This document shows, piece after piece, positions 20,018 through 30,548 of a stretch of DNA of 49,599 nucleotides. The DNA lies in NCBI GenBank assembly GCA_005881595.1, contig VBBY01000066.1, positions 1-49,599 of the forward strand. Direction: 5' to 3'. The translations under genes and the position numbers were made by a program. The stretch comes from Betaproteobacteria bacterium. Its GTDB lineage: Bacteria; Pseudomonadota; Gammaproteobacteria; Burkholderiales; SG8-39. The notes under the pieces are model-generated. The model saw nothing but the letters and a program-made list of their open reading frames with translations. It was not told where the DNA came from and made no database searches. How positions within the stretch are numbered: the first letter of the stretch is position 1; each line of letters starts with the position of its first letter.

Positions 20018-20853
20018 CAGGCCTTCACCGCGCCGGCGGTGAGCCCGCCGACCATGTAGCGCCGGAAGGCGTAGTAGATCGCCGCCGGGGGAAGCGCGTA
20101 CACCAGTCCGGTCGCCATGAGCAGCTCCCAGGGCGAGTCGTCGGCCGAGATGAAGTGGCCGAGCGCCACCGCGAGCGTGATGGTTTGCTCGTGCGAGAGC
20201 AGGAGGTAGGCGTACAGGTATTCGTTCCACGCGAGCAGGAGCGCATAAGTGCCGATCGCCACGAGCGAGGGGGTCATCAGGGGCAGGTACACCAGGCGGA
20301 ACAGCTGCAGCGGGGTCGCACCGTCCATCCGCGCCGCCTCGTCGAGCTCGTAGGGCAGCTTGTCGGAGGCCTGCTTCAGCACCCAGATCGCATACGGCGC
20401 TGCGAGCGTCACCATCGCGAGCACCAGCGACCAGCGGCTGTTGAGCAGCTCGTAGGCGCCCATCGCCTTGTACATCGGAATCGCGAGGAAGGCGGCCGGA
20501 ATGAAATAGGTGAACAGCGCGAGGTTCATCACCGTGCGTCCGCCCCTGACCTTGAGCCGGCTGATGGCGAACGCGGCGCAGGTCGCTATCGCGAGCGTCA
20601 GCGCGCCGGCCGCCACCGCGATCCAGAGCGAGTTCCAGATCTGCACCCAGAAGTGGTGCAGGTAGAAGTGCTCCTCGCGCACGATGGTGCCGAAGTTCCT
20701 GAGCGTCGGCTTGTCGGGCCACAGCGCGCCCGAGAACGCCGAGTCCTTCGACGAGATCGAGAAGAGAAAAATGTGATAGATCGGCAGCAGAGTCCAAAGG
20801 AGGATCGGAATGGCCAATAACCACAACCCTGCCTCCCGGGTAAAACGCCTCAC
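20017..20853 (-). CDS. carbohydrate ABC transporter permease (MalG/UgpE type)
   Basis: Inner-membrane subunit of 278 residues with about six helices. The EAA loop, which contacts the ATPase, reads ELDEAARMDGATPLQLFRLVYLPL. It starts with a GTG at 20853 that overlaps the stop of the first permease gene (GTGA, 4 nt), and its stop overlaps the ATPase start by 1 nt, so the order permease-permease-ATPase is fully coupled. The longer frame to 21462 is antisense-like read-through and was rejected. Confidence 0.9.
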
Positions 20854-21725
20854 TGGCGGTCTCCCCGCGAGAGATTCTTCATCATGAACCACATCAGCGG
20901 CAGCACCAGCGGCATGGCGCAGACGATGGTGGCCATCGCCAGGTCGACCTGGTCGAGGCGGATGTAGCGGATGCCGAGCGTCGCGAGCACGTGCGTCAGG
21001 TCCGCCGGGCCGCCGCCCGTCAGAAGGTAGACGCTGTTGAAGTCGCCGAGCGTCCAGATCATGGAGAGGATGGTCGAAGTGAGGTACAGCGTGCGCAGCG
21101 ACGGCCAGCTGACGTAGCGGAACTTCTGCCATGCCGAGGCGCCGTCGACGCTCGCCGCCTCGTACTGCTCGCGCGGGATCGCGAGCCGGCCGGCGATCAG
21201 GATCAGGGTCCAGAACGGCAGCGATTTCCAGATGTGGGTGAGCATCGCCAGGCCGAGGCCGATGCGCGGATCGTTGAGCCAGTTCGGGCCGTCGTGCGCA
21301 GTGAGCCTGAAGATGACCGAGTTGATCACGCCCCATTCCGGATTGAACATGAAGCGGATCGAGAAAATGGTCGGGATCGAGGGGACCGCCCAGGGCAGCA
21401 GGAACACTATCGACAGCCAGCGGATCCAGATGCGCTCGTGCACGAAGAACCCGGAAAGCCACAGCGCGAGCAGGAACTTCAGGTTAACTGCAATCAATAA
21501 AAAAACTACTGTGTTGACGACGGTGCGGGCGAAGATCGGGTCGGCGAAGAGGCGCGCGTAGCTCGCCGGGTCGCGCGCGAGCCACAGGCCGTAGCTCACG
21601 GGATAGAGCACGAACGCGAGGAACACCAGCAGGTAGGGCGCGATCATGATCGCGCCCCATGTCTGCCACGAAGATTTGAAGGCGAACCGGGAGCGCGGCA
21701 GCGCGATTCCCGGCACTGCGATCAT
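20850..21725 (-). CDS. carbohydrate ABC transporter permease (MalF/UgpA type)
   Basis: Inner-membrane subunit of 291 residues with about six helices; the EAA loop reads EQYEAASVDGASAWQKFRYVSWP, and the family motif NDPRIGLGLAMLTHIWKSLPF is present. The ATG at 21725 lies 2 bp after the stop of the binding-protein gene. In one helix (about 21480-21515) the codons GTA GTT TTT TTA TTG ATT GCA GTT make a sharp AT-rich patch. It works with the second permease and the ATPase as one importer. Confidence 0.9.
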   Translation of the reverse strand: MIAVPGIALPRSRFAFKSSWQTWGAIMIAPYLLVFLAFVLYPVSYGLWLARDPASYARLFADPIFARTVVNTVVFLLIAVNLKFLLALWLSGFFVHERIWIRWLSIVFLLPWAVPSIPTIFSIRFMFNPEWGVINSVIFRLTAHDGPNWLNDPRIGLGLAMLTHIWKSLPFWTLILIAGRLAIPREQYEAASVDGASAWQKFRYVSWPSLRTLYLTSTILSMIWTLGDFNSVYLLTGGGPADLTHVLATLGIRYIRLDQVDLAMATIVCAMPLVLPLMWFMMKNLSRGDRQ

Positions 21726-21727
21726 GT

Positions 21728-23092
21728 CTAGCCGGCGACCTGCTTGATGCGGGCGATCATCTCGTCGACCGCTTTCTCCACCGGCCACTTGTCGGTGACG
21801 ACGCGGTTCATCGCCTTGGCCCACACGTTCTCGTTGTTGAGGATGGTGAACTTGTAGTTCCTGGTGAACTCGAAGGTCACCGTCCCGGCCGAGAACTGGT
21901 CGTGAACCACCTTGCGGTGCGGGTCCTCGGTCCAGTACTTGCGCGCGGCGGCCGCTTTGGTCACCGGGTACCAGCGCCCGAGCGCGCCCTCGACGTACGG
22001 CGTCAGGTTCTCGTCGCGCATCAGGAAGGCGACGAACTCCTTGCCGCGCTTCTTGTTGCGCGCGCTGTCGAAGATCACCCCCACCTTGACCGCGGCGCGG
22101 TACTGCATCGGCTTGCCGTCGGGCTTGTTCGGAAAGCCGGCGGTGGCGATCAGCTCGTAGTAGTTCTTCTTCGCCTGCTCGCGCTCCTCCGGCTTGAGCT
22201 TGTCGTTGTTCGAGTCGTCGAGCCACTTCGAGGCGATCGAGATGGTCGCGTTGTGCGTCATCATGATCGTCTTGTTGTGGAAGTTGACGTTGTTGTCCGG
22301 GTCCTTCCAGTTGATGGCGGAGGGCGGCGTGCAGCCCTTGCCGATGGTCTCGGTGTAGTCGCCTAGCGCTCCGACCAGCCCCTTCCTCACTTCGGGACGA
22401 TCGACGAGCAGCTTGCCGTCGTCGTCGACCAGCTTGACGTTGTACGCGTCCATGTAGGTCAGGAACGAGTAGAACGAGTCGCTCGAGTCGACGCCCATCG
22501 GGCTGCCGACCGAGTAGACGCGCTTGCCGGTTTTCTTGCGGTAGCCGCTCTGCGCCTTGTCGCACCAGAAGGCAAAGTAGCCTTTCCAGTCCTTCGGGAT
22601 GTCGGATTCCCTGAAGCCCGCCTCCTGCAGCATGTCCTTCCAGTACTGGATGTGCATCGTCTGCCGCTTCACCGGGAACGCGTAGTAGGCGCGCTTCTTC
22701 GCCTTGTCGTTCCACATGTAGGTGGTCTCGAGCGTGTTGGGCAGGAACTGGCTTTTCATCGGCAGCAGGATGTCAGACAGGTCCTCGAGCCGGCCCTCGT
22801 ACGCCCACTTGCCGGCGACCTGGAAGTCGAACACGTCGCCGTAGACGACGTCGGGCGGAGTGCCCGAGTCGAGCGCCGCGACTGTCTTCGGGATCATCTC
22901 CTGCGGAGCGTAGCGCGACAGCTCCACCTTCACGCCGGTCTTCTTCTGGAACTTGTCGACCACCTCGTCGAGCGCCTTGTCTTCCGCCGGGTAGAACCCC
23001 TTGGCGAAGTACACGACCAGCGTTTCCTGCGCGGCCGCGGGCCAGGCAAACGCGGCGGACAGCAAAGCGGCTGTCAGCAATCTGAAAGGCAT
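21728..23092 (-). CDS. extracellular solute-binding protein, family 1 (sugar-type ABC importer)
   Basis: Periplasmic receptor of 454 residues. A classical signal peptide (MPFRLLTAALLSAAFAWPAAA, cleaved near AAAQ) is followed by a mature domain starting ETLVVYFAKGFYPAEDKALDEVV, and includes GTPPDVVYGD and the family-1 C-terminal lobe. The ATG at 23092 has a good ribosome-binding site (AGGAGG), so the longer frame that reads back through two hairpin repeats is not used. It is the first gene of the importer operon. The family binds sugars, polyols or related molecules; the ligand is not identifiable here. Confidence 0.9.
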   Translation of the reverse strand: MPFRLLTAALLSAAFAWPAAAQETLVVYFAKGFYPAEDKALDEVVDKFQKKTGVKVELSRYAPQEMIPKTVAALDSGTPPDVVYGDVFDFQVAGKWAYEGRLEDLSDILLPMKSQFLPNTLETTYMWNDKAKKRAYYAFPVKRQTMHIQYWKDMLQEAGFRESDIPKDWKGYFAFWCDKAQSGYRKKTGKRVYSVGSPMGVDSSDSFYSFLTYMDAYNVKLVDDDGKLLVDRPEVRKGLVGALGDYTETIGKGCTPPSAINWKDPDNNVNFHNKTIMMTHNATISIASKWLDDSNNDKLKPEEREQAKKNYYELIATAGFPNKPDGKPMQYRAAVKVGVIFDSARNKKRGKEFVAFLMRDENLTPYVEGALGRWYPVTKAAAARKYWTEDPHRKVVHDQFSAGTVTFEFTRNYKFTILNNENVWAKAMNRVVTDKWPVEKAVDEMIARIKQVAG

Positions 23093-23134
23093 TGCGGGCT
23101 CCTCCTCTAAGTAGCCGCTTTCATGATAACCAAT

Positions 23135-23181
23135 AAATGGGGACAGACCCCATTTTAAATAAATGGGGTCTGTCCCCATTT
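23135..23181. repeat. inverted pair of palindromic repeats
   Basis: Two copies of the 21-bp hairpin in opposite orientation: AAATGGGG-ACAGA-CCCCATTT at 23135-23155 and AAATGGGG-TCTGT-CCCCATTT at 23161-23181, separated by 5 bp of A/T. The pair as a whole is also self-complementary. It touches the stop codon of the RraA-like gene at 23182 and lies 43 bp upstream of the binding-protein start, so it may end the upstream transcript. The arrangement recalls BIME-type REP pairs. Confidence 0.85.
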
Positions 23182-23889
23182 TCATTTTGCTTTCTTCTTC
23201 CACGCTTCGAACTCGGCCCGCGTTTTTTCATCCGGCGGGTAGAGCCCGAAGATCGAGCGTCCTTCCTTCACCTTGGCTTCGACCCAGTCCTCGAACTCGG
23301 TCTGCTTGGCGGCTTCGGCGGCCACCTCGTCGGCGATCTTCGCCGGGATCACCACCACGCCCTCGGCGTCGCCGACCACCACGTCGCCCGGATAGACCGG
23401 CACGCCGCCGCAGCCGATCGGGACCTGGCTGTCGATCGCGTGGTGGCGCACCAGGTTGAGCGGCGCCGAGCGCGCGCCGCAGTAGACCGGGAAGTCGAGC
23501 TTCTCGATGGTCGGCGTGTCGCGCAGCCCGCCGTCGGTGACGATGCCCGCGGCGCCGCGCACCATGAGGCGCGTGATCAGGATGTCGCCGCCGGTGGCCG
23601 CGGTCGCGTCGCGCCGCGCGTCCATCACCAGCACTTGCCCGGGCGGGCAGGCCTCGATCGCCTCGCGCTGCGGATGGCCGCGGCCCTCGAAGGCGCCGAG
23701 CTGGTCGAGGTCCTCGCGCGCCGGGATGTAGCGCAGCGTGTAGGCCTCGCCGACCATGCGCGGAGCTTCCTTGTTCAGAAGAAAGACGTTCTGGATAAAC
23801 GCGTTGCGAAAGCCGCGCTTGAACAGCACCGTGGTGAGCGTGGCGGCGGAAACCTTCTTCAGCGCCTCCCGGCTATGAGATGAGAGCAT
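23182..23889 (-). CDS. RraA-family protein (HMG/CHA aldolase-like)
   Basis: A 235-residue member of the RraA/4-hydroxy-4-methyl-2-oxoglutarate aldolase family. It has LVMDARRDATAATGGDILITRL, the conserved GAAGIVTDGGLRDTPTI with the substrate-binding Arg and metal-binding Asp, and VPVYPGDVVVGDAEGVVVIP. Members either cleave 4-hydroxy-2-oxo acids to pyruvate or bind RNase E; the extended C-terminus and operon context favour a metabolic enzyme. The ATG at 23889 has GGAG at about -10. A long inverted repeat separates it from the M14 peptidase gene, and a hairpin pair lies at its end. Confidence 0.85.
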   Translation of the reverse strand: MLSSHSREALKKVSAATLTTVLFKRGFRNAFIQNVFLLNKEAPRMVGEAYTLRYIPAREDLDQLGAFEGRGHPQREAIEACPPGQVLVMDARRDATAATGGDILITRLMVRGAAGIVTDGGLRDTPTIEKLDFPVYCGARSAPLNLVRHHAIDSQVPIGCGGVPVYPGDVVVGDAEGVVVIPAKIADEVAAEAAKQTEFEDWVEAKVKEGRSIFGLYPPDEKTRAEFEAWKKKAK

Positions 23890-23901
23890 GAGTAGTCTCC
23901 A

Positions 23902-23928
23902 CTAGGATTCGACCGCGATCTCCTTGAG
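23902..23928 (-). other. relic copy of the M14 peptidase gene end
   Basis: Read on the minus strand this stretch encodes LKEIAVES followed by a TAG stop, nearly the same as the end of the adjacent M14 peptidase gene (VKEIAVEA and TAA). A perfect 14-bp direct repeat (ACCGCGATCTCCTT on the plus strand) occurs at 23912-23925 and 24003-24016. It looks like the original gene end, displaced when the 66-bp palindrome between the two copies arrived. Confidence 0.7.
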
Positions 23929-23992
23929 AATTCGGGGACGGAGCCCTAACTCCGAAGCTGCGCGTAGGTGGAGTTAGGGCTCCGTCCCCGAA

Positions 23993-23994
<2 letters not shown>
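23929..23994. repeat. 66-bp long inverted repeat (mobile-element-like)
   Basis: Perfect 25-bp arms (beginning AATTCGGGGACGGAGCCC) flank a 16-bp loop. It is bordered by 14-bp direct repeats that duplicate the end of the M14 peptidase gene, the arrangement expected after insertion with target duplication. The M14 stop codon at 23993-23995 overlaps the right arm. As RNA it would form a very stable hairpin that may terminate the transcript or protect its end. Its core GGGGACGGAGCCC is related to the shorter hairpins in this window. Confidence 0.9.
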
Positions 23995-25665
<1,671 letters not shown>

Positions 25666-25669
<4 letters not shown>

Positions 25670-27432
25670 TCGCGCGCGAGCGAAGCGAGGCCGATGATGC
25701 CGAGCGTGAGGAAGGCGAGCGCCTCGCCGGCGATCAGGCCGCCGCCGATCAGCGACATGCTGTCCATGTCCGCCGGCGCGCGTGTGTCCTTGCGTTTCAT
25801 GGTGGAATTCCAAAGCGAGGAGAAAATGCCGCCGACGCCGTACCAGAGCGCGGTAGGAAACTCGACGAAGCCGCCGAGGCTGGAAGCGTAGGGACCCGGC
25901 AGGAGGACGGTGTCGATCACGAAGTCGGCGGTCTTGGTCGCCGCGCTGCGATCCTTCCACACTTGGTAGGCCGCGCTGCGCTTCAGCGCGAGGCGCACAA
26001 GCTGGATGACCAGCCCGATTGCGATGCCGAGGCCCATGAGCTTGAGCGTCGTGGTCTCGGACGAAGCGAGCCCGCGAAGCACGCCAGCGAACTTGTAGGT
26101 CATCGCGCTTTGCCAGTTGCCGGTCTTGAGCTCGGGATGAATGAACGTGTCGGTCCTGAGCACCGGATAGGCGGCGAGAAAGAGCTTGGTGATCACCACG
26201 GCGAACACCGCGCCCATCAAGATGCCGATCACCTGGTAGCGGAACTGGATAGTGCGGTTCGTGCCAAGGCGCCAGCCGGTCGAGCGGTCCTGCTGCATGT
26301 CGCCGCCGACCACCGTGCTGATCAGGAGGATGGAGCCGGCGATGAGGCCGACGAGCGGATCGGTGAGCCCCGCGAGGGCCATCACCGTCACGCCGACGAC
26401 GAACGCCGAGGAGATGGGATTGGAGTCCGAGATGCCGACGCTGATGCCGTTCACCAGCACGAAGACAGAAGCGAGCAGCACGCCAAGCACGGCATAACCG
26501 GCCGGCACGCCGAGGCTTGCCGACACGATGACCACTGCAATGCCCCAGAACACCACCCATGCCAGGAGCTTTCGCGTGTCGACGCGCTTCCACTCTTCAG
26601 TCGCGGCGGGCTCTGCGGGCGCGCTCGAGCGATGGCGCGCCAGCGCCTCGCGCACGACCAGCGTGATGTCGACGATCGCAGCGCCGAGGATCGTGCCGAG
26701 CGAGATCAGGAAGCCTACCTTGCGCCACGGATCGTGCGGCCCGAGCAGGCCAGCCTCGCGCAGCCACGGCGTGAGCGCGAGGCCGATCAGGCCGACGACG
26801 ATCGCCGGCACGCCGATGCGAGCGCCGACGATCATCCCGGCGCCGAAGGTCGAGGCGGAAAACGAGATGGCGCCGAGCAAGGCGACGCCGGCCTTCTCGG
26901 CGGCGAGCGTGAGACCCGCGCCGAGGCCGAGGCCGCTGCCGAGCTGCGCGATCGAGCGGCGCAGCACCGCCGGGTCGGAAAGCGCGCGCAGGATGTTGGC
27001 GACCGCGAGCCCCGACGGGTACTTGAGCTGCATGCGGTCGACGACGAGCGGCGTGTAGAGCATGCCCAGCCCGACGCCGAGCATGCCGATGCACAGGAAG
27101 TAGGCGATGAGCTGCCAGGTCGGCGGCTCGGCCAGGCCGAGCCAGATCATCGTCTGGATAAGCACGCCCATCGCGGCCATGCCGGCGACCGAAGCCGCCA
27201 TCGACTGCATGTAGTTCGCGCCGTGCTTTCCGTCGGCGCCGTAGCCGAAGGTCACCACACTGCCGAGGATGCCGGCGAGCACCTGGCCGCCGACGAAAAA
27301 GCCGAGCGAGAAGTTCATGTACGCGGCTGCGATCCCGCCGAGCGGCCCGAGGATGAAAATGGCGACGACGCCGAGCAGGAGGTAGTAGCCGCGCGAGTCG
27401 ATCGGCGGCAGCAAGCGCAATCTCTCGGCCAT
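25666..27432 (-). CDS. OPT-family oligopeptide/metal-chelate transporter
   Basis: Inner-membrane protein of 588 residues with about 14 hydrophobic segments. Motifs of the OPT/YSL family include NYMQSMAASVAGMAAMG, YPSGLAVANILRAL, GGDMQQDRSTGWRLGTN and FVEFPTALWYGVGGIFSSLWN. Family members move oligopeptides or metal-chelate peptides by proton symport. The ATG at 27432 lies 5 bp after the aldolase stop; the longer frame to 27687 is antisense read-through. Coupling to the M14 peptidase suggests uptake and breakdown of peptides. Confidence 0.9.
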
Positions 27433-27437
27433 GTTTC

Positions 27438-28223
27438 CTACGCCTCGCCGGCCGCCTTGCGCAGGAAGCCCGCGCGCTCCTTCGCCGCGGCCATCAGCAG
27501 CGACAGGTCCGATCCGCCCAGGATGAAGCGCATGCCCATGCGGACATACTTTTCCATGTGGGGCGGATCGTACACGCCGCCCATGCCGGGATGCTTGCCG
27601 TGCCGGCGGCAGGCGTCGATGACGCGGCGGTAGGCGGCCTCGACGCGCGCGTCGCCGACCTGGCCGAGGATGCCGATCTCGGCGCACAGGTCGCTCGTGC
27701 CGATGAGCAGCACGTCCACGCCCGGCACCGCGGCGATCTCCTCGGCGTTGTCGATCGCGCGCGGCGACTCGAGCATGACCACCACCAGGATCTGCTCGTT
27801 CACCAGCCGCGTCGCCTCGGCCGGCGCGATCGGCTTGAACGCGAGCTGCGGCTGGGCGCCGGGAATCGAGCGCTTGCCGAGCGGCGGATACAGGCAGGCC
27901 TCGGCGATGCGCCGCGCCTGGGCCGCGTCGTCGACGTGAGGGGCGACGATGCCCTGCGCGCCGTTGTCGAGCAGCCGCGTCGCGTGGTAGTGCTCGTGGC
28001 CCGGCACCCGGACGATGGGCGTGACGCCCATGGCGGGCGCCGCCGCGGCGATCTGCGCCGCGGCATCGACGCTCATCGCGTTGTGCTCCATGTCGATGAA
28101 CAGCCAGTCGAAGCCGCAGGTCGCGGCGGCCGACGCGATGTCCACGGTGCGCGCCTGGCGCAGGCCGAGGCCGAGCGCGAGGCGGCCTTCCTTCAGCCGC
28201 TGCTTGGCGAGGTTGGGGTGCAT
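27438..28223 (-). CDS. HpcH/HpaI-family class II aldolase
   Basis: A 261-residue pyruvate-dependent aldolase. It has GFDWLFIDMEHNAMS, the metal-binding acidic residues in VVVMLESPRAIDNAEEIAAVPGVDVLLIGTSDL split over the barrel, catalytic Arg in the VRVPGH segment and HGKHPGMGGVYDP near the end. Such enzymes cleave 2-keto-4-hydroxy acids (for example 2,4-dihydroxyhept-2-ene-1,7-dioate). It is the first gene of the minus-strand series leading to the OPT transporter and M14 peptidase. A GATAAT -10-like box lies about 25 bp upstream of the ATG. The true substrate is unknown. Confidence 0.88.
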   Translation of the reverse strand: MHPNLAKQRLKEGRLALGLGLRQARTVDIASAAATCGFDWLFIDMEHNAMSVDAAAQIAAAAPAMGVTPIVRVPGHEHYHATRLLDNGAQGIVAPHVDDAAQARRIAEACLYPPLGKRSIPGAQPQLAFKPIAPAEATRLVNEQILVVVMLESPRAIDNAEEIAAVPGVDVLLIGTSDLCAEIGILGQVGDARVEAAYRRVIDACRRHGKHPGMGGVYDPPHMEKYVRMGMRFILGGSDLSLLMAAAKERAGFLRKAAGEA

Positions 28224-28251
28224 GGCGCGCAGCCTATGAAATTATCATGAC

Positions 28252-28280
28252 TTGCGCTATAACGGGTTCCGTTATATAAC
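28252..28280 (+). promoter_or_regulatory. sigma70-type promoter of higA-parE
   Basis: TTGCGC (28252-28257), 17-bp spacer, TATAAC (28275-28280). The -10 box is inside the tandem operator at 28258-28293, so a bound repressor would block the polymerase. The predicted start is about 10 bp upstream of the higA ATG, giving a very short leader. Confidence 0.6.
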
Positions 28281-28293
28281 GGGCTGCGTTATA
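28258..28293. promoter_or_regulatory. tandem operator upstream of higA
   Basis: Two 19-bp palindromes with a 17-bp period: TATAACGG-GTT-CCGTTATA at 28258-28276 (perfect) and TATAACGG-GCT-GCGTTATA at 28275-28293 (one mismatch). They share the central TA. The second ends 3 bp before the ATG at 28297. This is the expected layout for autoregulation by a HigA-type Xre repressor. The site also lies between the divergent higA and aldolase genes and could affect both. Confidence 0.85.
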
Positions 28294-28296
28294 AGA

Positions 28297-28551
28297 ATGA
28301 AAAGAAACCACAGCCAGCTCCACCCGGGCATCGTTCTCCTCGAGCAGTTCCTGAAGCCGAGCGGCTTGAGCCAGAACGCGCTGGCGCGCGATATCGGCGT
28401 GCCGCCGCGGCGCATCAACGAGATCATTCTCGGCAAGCGCGGCATCACCGCCGACACGGCGCTGCGGCTTGCCAAGCGCTTCGGCAACCCGGCGCGCTAC
28501 TGGATGGGCCTGCAGGCCGACTTCGACCTCGAGGAAGCAAAGCAGAGCTAA
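28297..28551 (+). CDS. higA: HigA-type antitoxin / Xre-family repressor, without toxin
   Basis: An 84-residue helix-turn-helix protein typical of HigA antitoxins: HPGIVLLEQFLKP, the recognition region LSQNALARDIGVPPRRINEIILGKRGITADTALRLAKRFGNPARYWMGLQ (about 24-73). HigA normally neutralises the HigB RNase whose gene lies directly upstream, but here only 73 bp separate it from a divergent aldolase gene and no HigB-like frame exists. The ATG at 28297 follows tandem palindromes; an upstream frame from 28252 would translate the operator and is rejected. The stop overlaps the parE start by 1 nt (TAATG), so parE is translated from the same message. Confidence 0.9.
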   Translation: MKRNHSQLHPGIVLLEQFLKPSGLSQNALARDIGVPPRRINEIILGKRGITADTALRLAKRFGNPARYWMGLQADFDLEEAKQS

Positions 28552-30515
28552 TGGCCAAGCAGCAGGTCTACGACGCATCGGCGATCCAGGCGCTGAAGGG
28601 CCTCGAGCCCGTGCGCCGCATGCCGGGGATGTACACGCACACCGTGCATCCCCTGCACGTGGTGCAGGAGGCGATCGACAACGCGGTCGACGAGGCGCTC
28701 GCCGGCTTCGGCAGGAAGATCCGCGTTCGCGTCAACAAGGACGGCTCGATCGAGGTCGAGGACGAGGGCCGCGGCATCCCGGTCGACATGCACCCGGTGG
28801 AGAAGCTGCCGGCGGTCCAGGTCGCCTTCACCATGCTGCACGCCGGGGGCAAGTTCTCGCGCTCGGGCGACGGCGTGTACCACATCTCGGGCGGCCTGCA
28901 CGGGGTCGGGGTGGCGGTTTCCAACGCGCTGTCGAAGCGCTGCGAAGTTGTGGTTTTTAGAAATAATGAAAAATATTCGATTGTCTTCGAGGGCGGCGAG
29001 CTAAAAACCAAATTACGCTCGGAAAAAATAAAGGAGAAGCGCACCGGGACGGTAGTCAAGCTCTGGCCGGACCCGAAGTACTTCGACTCGCCCAACATCC
29101 CGCTCGCGGAGCTCGAGCACCTGGTGCGCTCCAAGGCCTACCTGCTCCCCGGCCTGACGATGGTTCTCGAGATCGAAGGCAAGGAGAAGAAGACCTGGAC
29201 GTACGAGCGCGGCATGGCGCAGTACTTCGAGTTCGTGCTGCAGGGGCGGGAATTGATCGCTCCCCTGTTCACCGGCGAGCGCTTCTTCGAGGAATCCAGC
29301 ATTCCCGAGATCGAGCCGGGCGAAGGCGCGAGCTGGGCCATCGGCTGGGTCGCCGACGGCGACACCTTCGCCGACAGCCACGTCAACCTGATCCCGACGC
29401 GCTCCGGCGGCACGCACGAGGCGGGCTTCCGCGCCGGGATCTTCGAGGCCCTCGCCGCGTTCATGGACACGCGCGGCCTCGCGCCCAAGGGCGTGAAGCT
29501 GATCCCGGACGACCTGTGGCAGCGCGCCTGCTTCACGCTCTCGGCGCGCATCGTGCGCACGCAGTTCCACGGCCAGACGAAGGAAAAGCTGACCACGCGC
29601 CACGCGGCCAAGCTGCTCGAGATGTGCGTGCGCGACGCCTTCGAGCTGTGGCTCGGCGAGCACCCGGAGGAGGGCGCGAAGATCGTCGAGCTGGCGATCG
29701 AGCAGGCGCTGGCGCGGCTCTCCAAGGGCAAGAAGGTCGAGAGGAAAAAATCCTCCGGCATCGCCACGCTGCCGGGAAAGCTCGTCGATTGCGCTTCAGG
29801 CGATGTCACGCGGAACGAGCTGTTCCTGGTGGAAGGCGATTCGGCCGGCGGCTCGGCGAAGGAGGCGCGCGACAAGGAGACGCAGGCGGTGCTGCCGCTG
29901 CGCGGCAAGGTGCTGAACACCATGTCCAAGGACAGCCGCACCGTGCTGGCCAACAAGGAACTGCAGGCGATCGCCACGGCGATCGGAGTCGATCCGCACT
30001 CGGTTGAGGTTGAAGTTGACTTGTCAGGACTGAGATACGGCAAGGTGATCGTCATGACCGACGCCGACGTCGACGGCGGGCACATCCAGGCGCTGCTGCT
30101 CACCTTCTTCTTCATGCACGCGCCGCGGCTGGTCGAGCGCGGCCACCTGTACGTCGCGCAGCCGCCGCTCTACAAGGTCGAAGTCCCGGCGCAGGGCAAG
30201 GGCAGGCCCGCCCGGCGCCTCTACTGCCTCGACGACGACGAGCTGGAGGAGGCGCTCGGCGCGCTGAAGAAGGAGAAGGTGAAGGAAGGCGCGTGGGAGA
30301 TCTCGCGCTTCAAGGGCCTGGGCGAGATGAGCCCCGAGCAGCTGTGGGAGACGACGATGAACCCCGACTCGCGGCGCCTGGTCAGGATGGTTTTCGACCC
30401 GAAGGAGATCAAGAAAGCGCGCGAGACCTTCGAGCTGCTGATGGACTCGGGCGAGGCCGAAGGCAGGAGGAACTGGATGAAGCAGCACTGGAAGACGGTG
30501 GAGGCCGATATCTAA
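28551..30515 (+). CDS. parE: DNA topoisomerase IV subunit B
   Basis: ATPase subunit of topoisomerase IV, which decatenates daughter chromosomes. The 654 residues show the GHKL ATPase (IDNAVDEALAGF, DEGRGIPVDMH, GGLHGVGVAVSNALS), transducer, and TOPRIM domain with EGDSAGG at 428-434 and the metal aspartates in DADVDGG at 504-510, ending with RFKGLGEMSPEQLWETTM. The length and absence of a GyrB insertion, plus parC downstream, support ParE. It is coupled to higA by a 1-nt overlap. Codons at 28945-29040 are much more AT-rich than the rest. Confidence 0.95.
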   Translation: MAKQQVYDASAIQALKGLEPVRRMPGMYTHTVHPLHVVQEAIDNAVDEALAGFGRKIRVRVNKDGSIEVEDEGRGIPVDMHPVEKLPAVQVAFTMLHAGGKFSRSGDGVYHISGGLHGVGVAVSNALSKRCEVVVFRNNEKYSIVFEGGELKTKLRSEKIKEKRTGTVVKLWPDPKYFDSPNIPLAELEHLVRSKAYLLPGLTMVLEIEGKEKKTWTYERGMAQYFEFVLQGRELIAPLFTGERFFEESSIPEIEPGEGASWAIGWVADGDTFADSHVNLIPTRSGGTHEAGFRAGIFEALAAFMDTRGLAPKGVKLIPDDLWQRACFTLSARIVRTQFHGQTKEKLTTRHAAKLLEMCVRDAFELWLGEHPEEGAKIVELAIEQALARLSKGKKVERKKSSGIATLPGKLVDCASGDVTRNELFLVEGDSAGGSAKEARDKETQAVLPLRGKVLNTMSKDSRTVLANKELQAIATAIGVDPHSVEVEVDLSGLRYGKVIVMTDADVDGGHIQALLLTFFFMHAPRLVERGHLYVAQPPLYKVEVPAQGKGRPARRLYCLDDDELEEALGALKKEKVKEGAWEISRFKGLGEMSPEQLWETTMNPDSRRLVRMVFDPKEIKKARETFELLMDSGEAEGRRNWMKQHWKTVEADI

Positions 30516-30534
30516 TCAGGGACAGACCACGTTT
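30514..30534. repeat. degenerate palindromic repeat after parE
   Basis: AATCAGGGACAGACCACGTTT, the GGGACAGACCACG variant of the window-wide repeat family. It overlaps the last bases of parE and occupies most of the gap before the next gene. Two other copies of this variant lie at 38266-38287 and 45150-45171. Confidence 0.7.
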
Positions 30535-30548
30535 TCCCGGAGACAACA

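Noticed and set aside
23135-23181. Possible CRISPR-like repeat pair
   Set aside because: The units are palindromes in inverted orientation with a 5-bp gap, and no spacers or cas genes are present.
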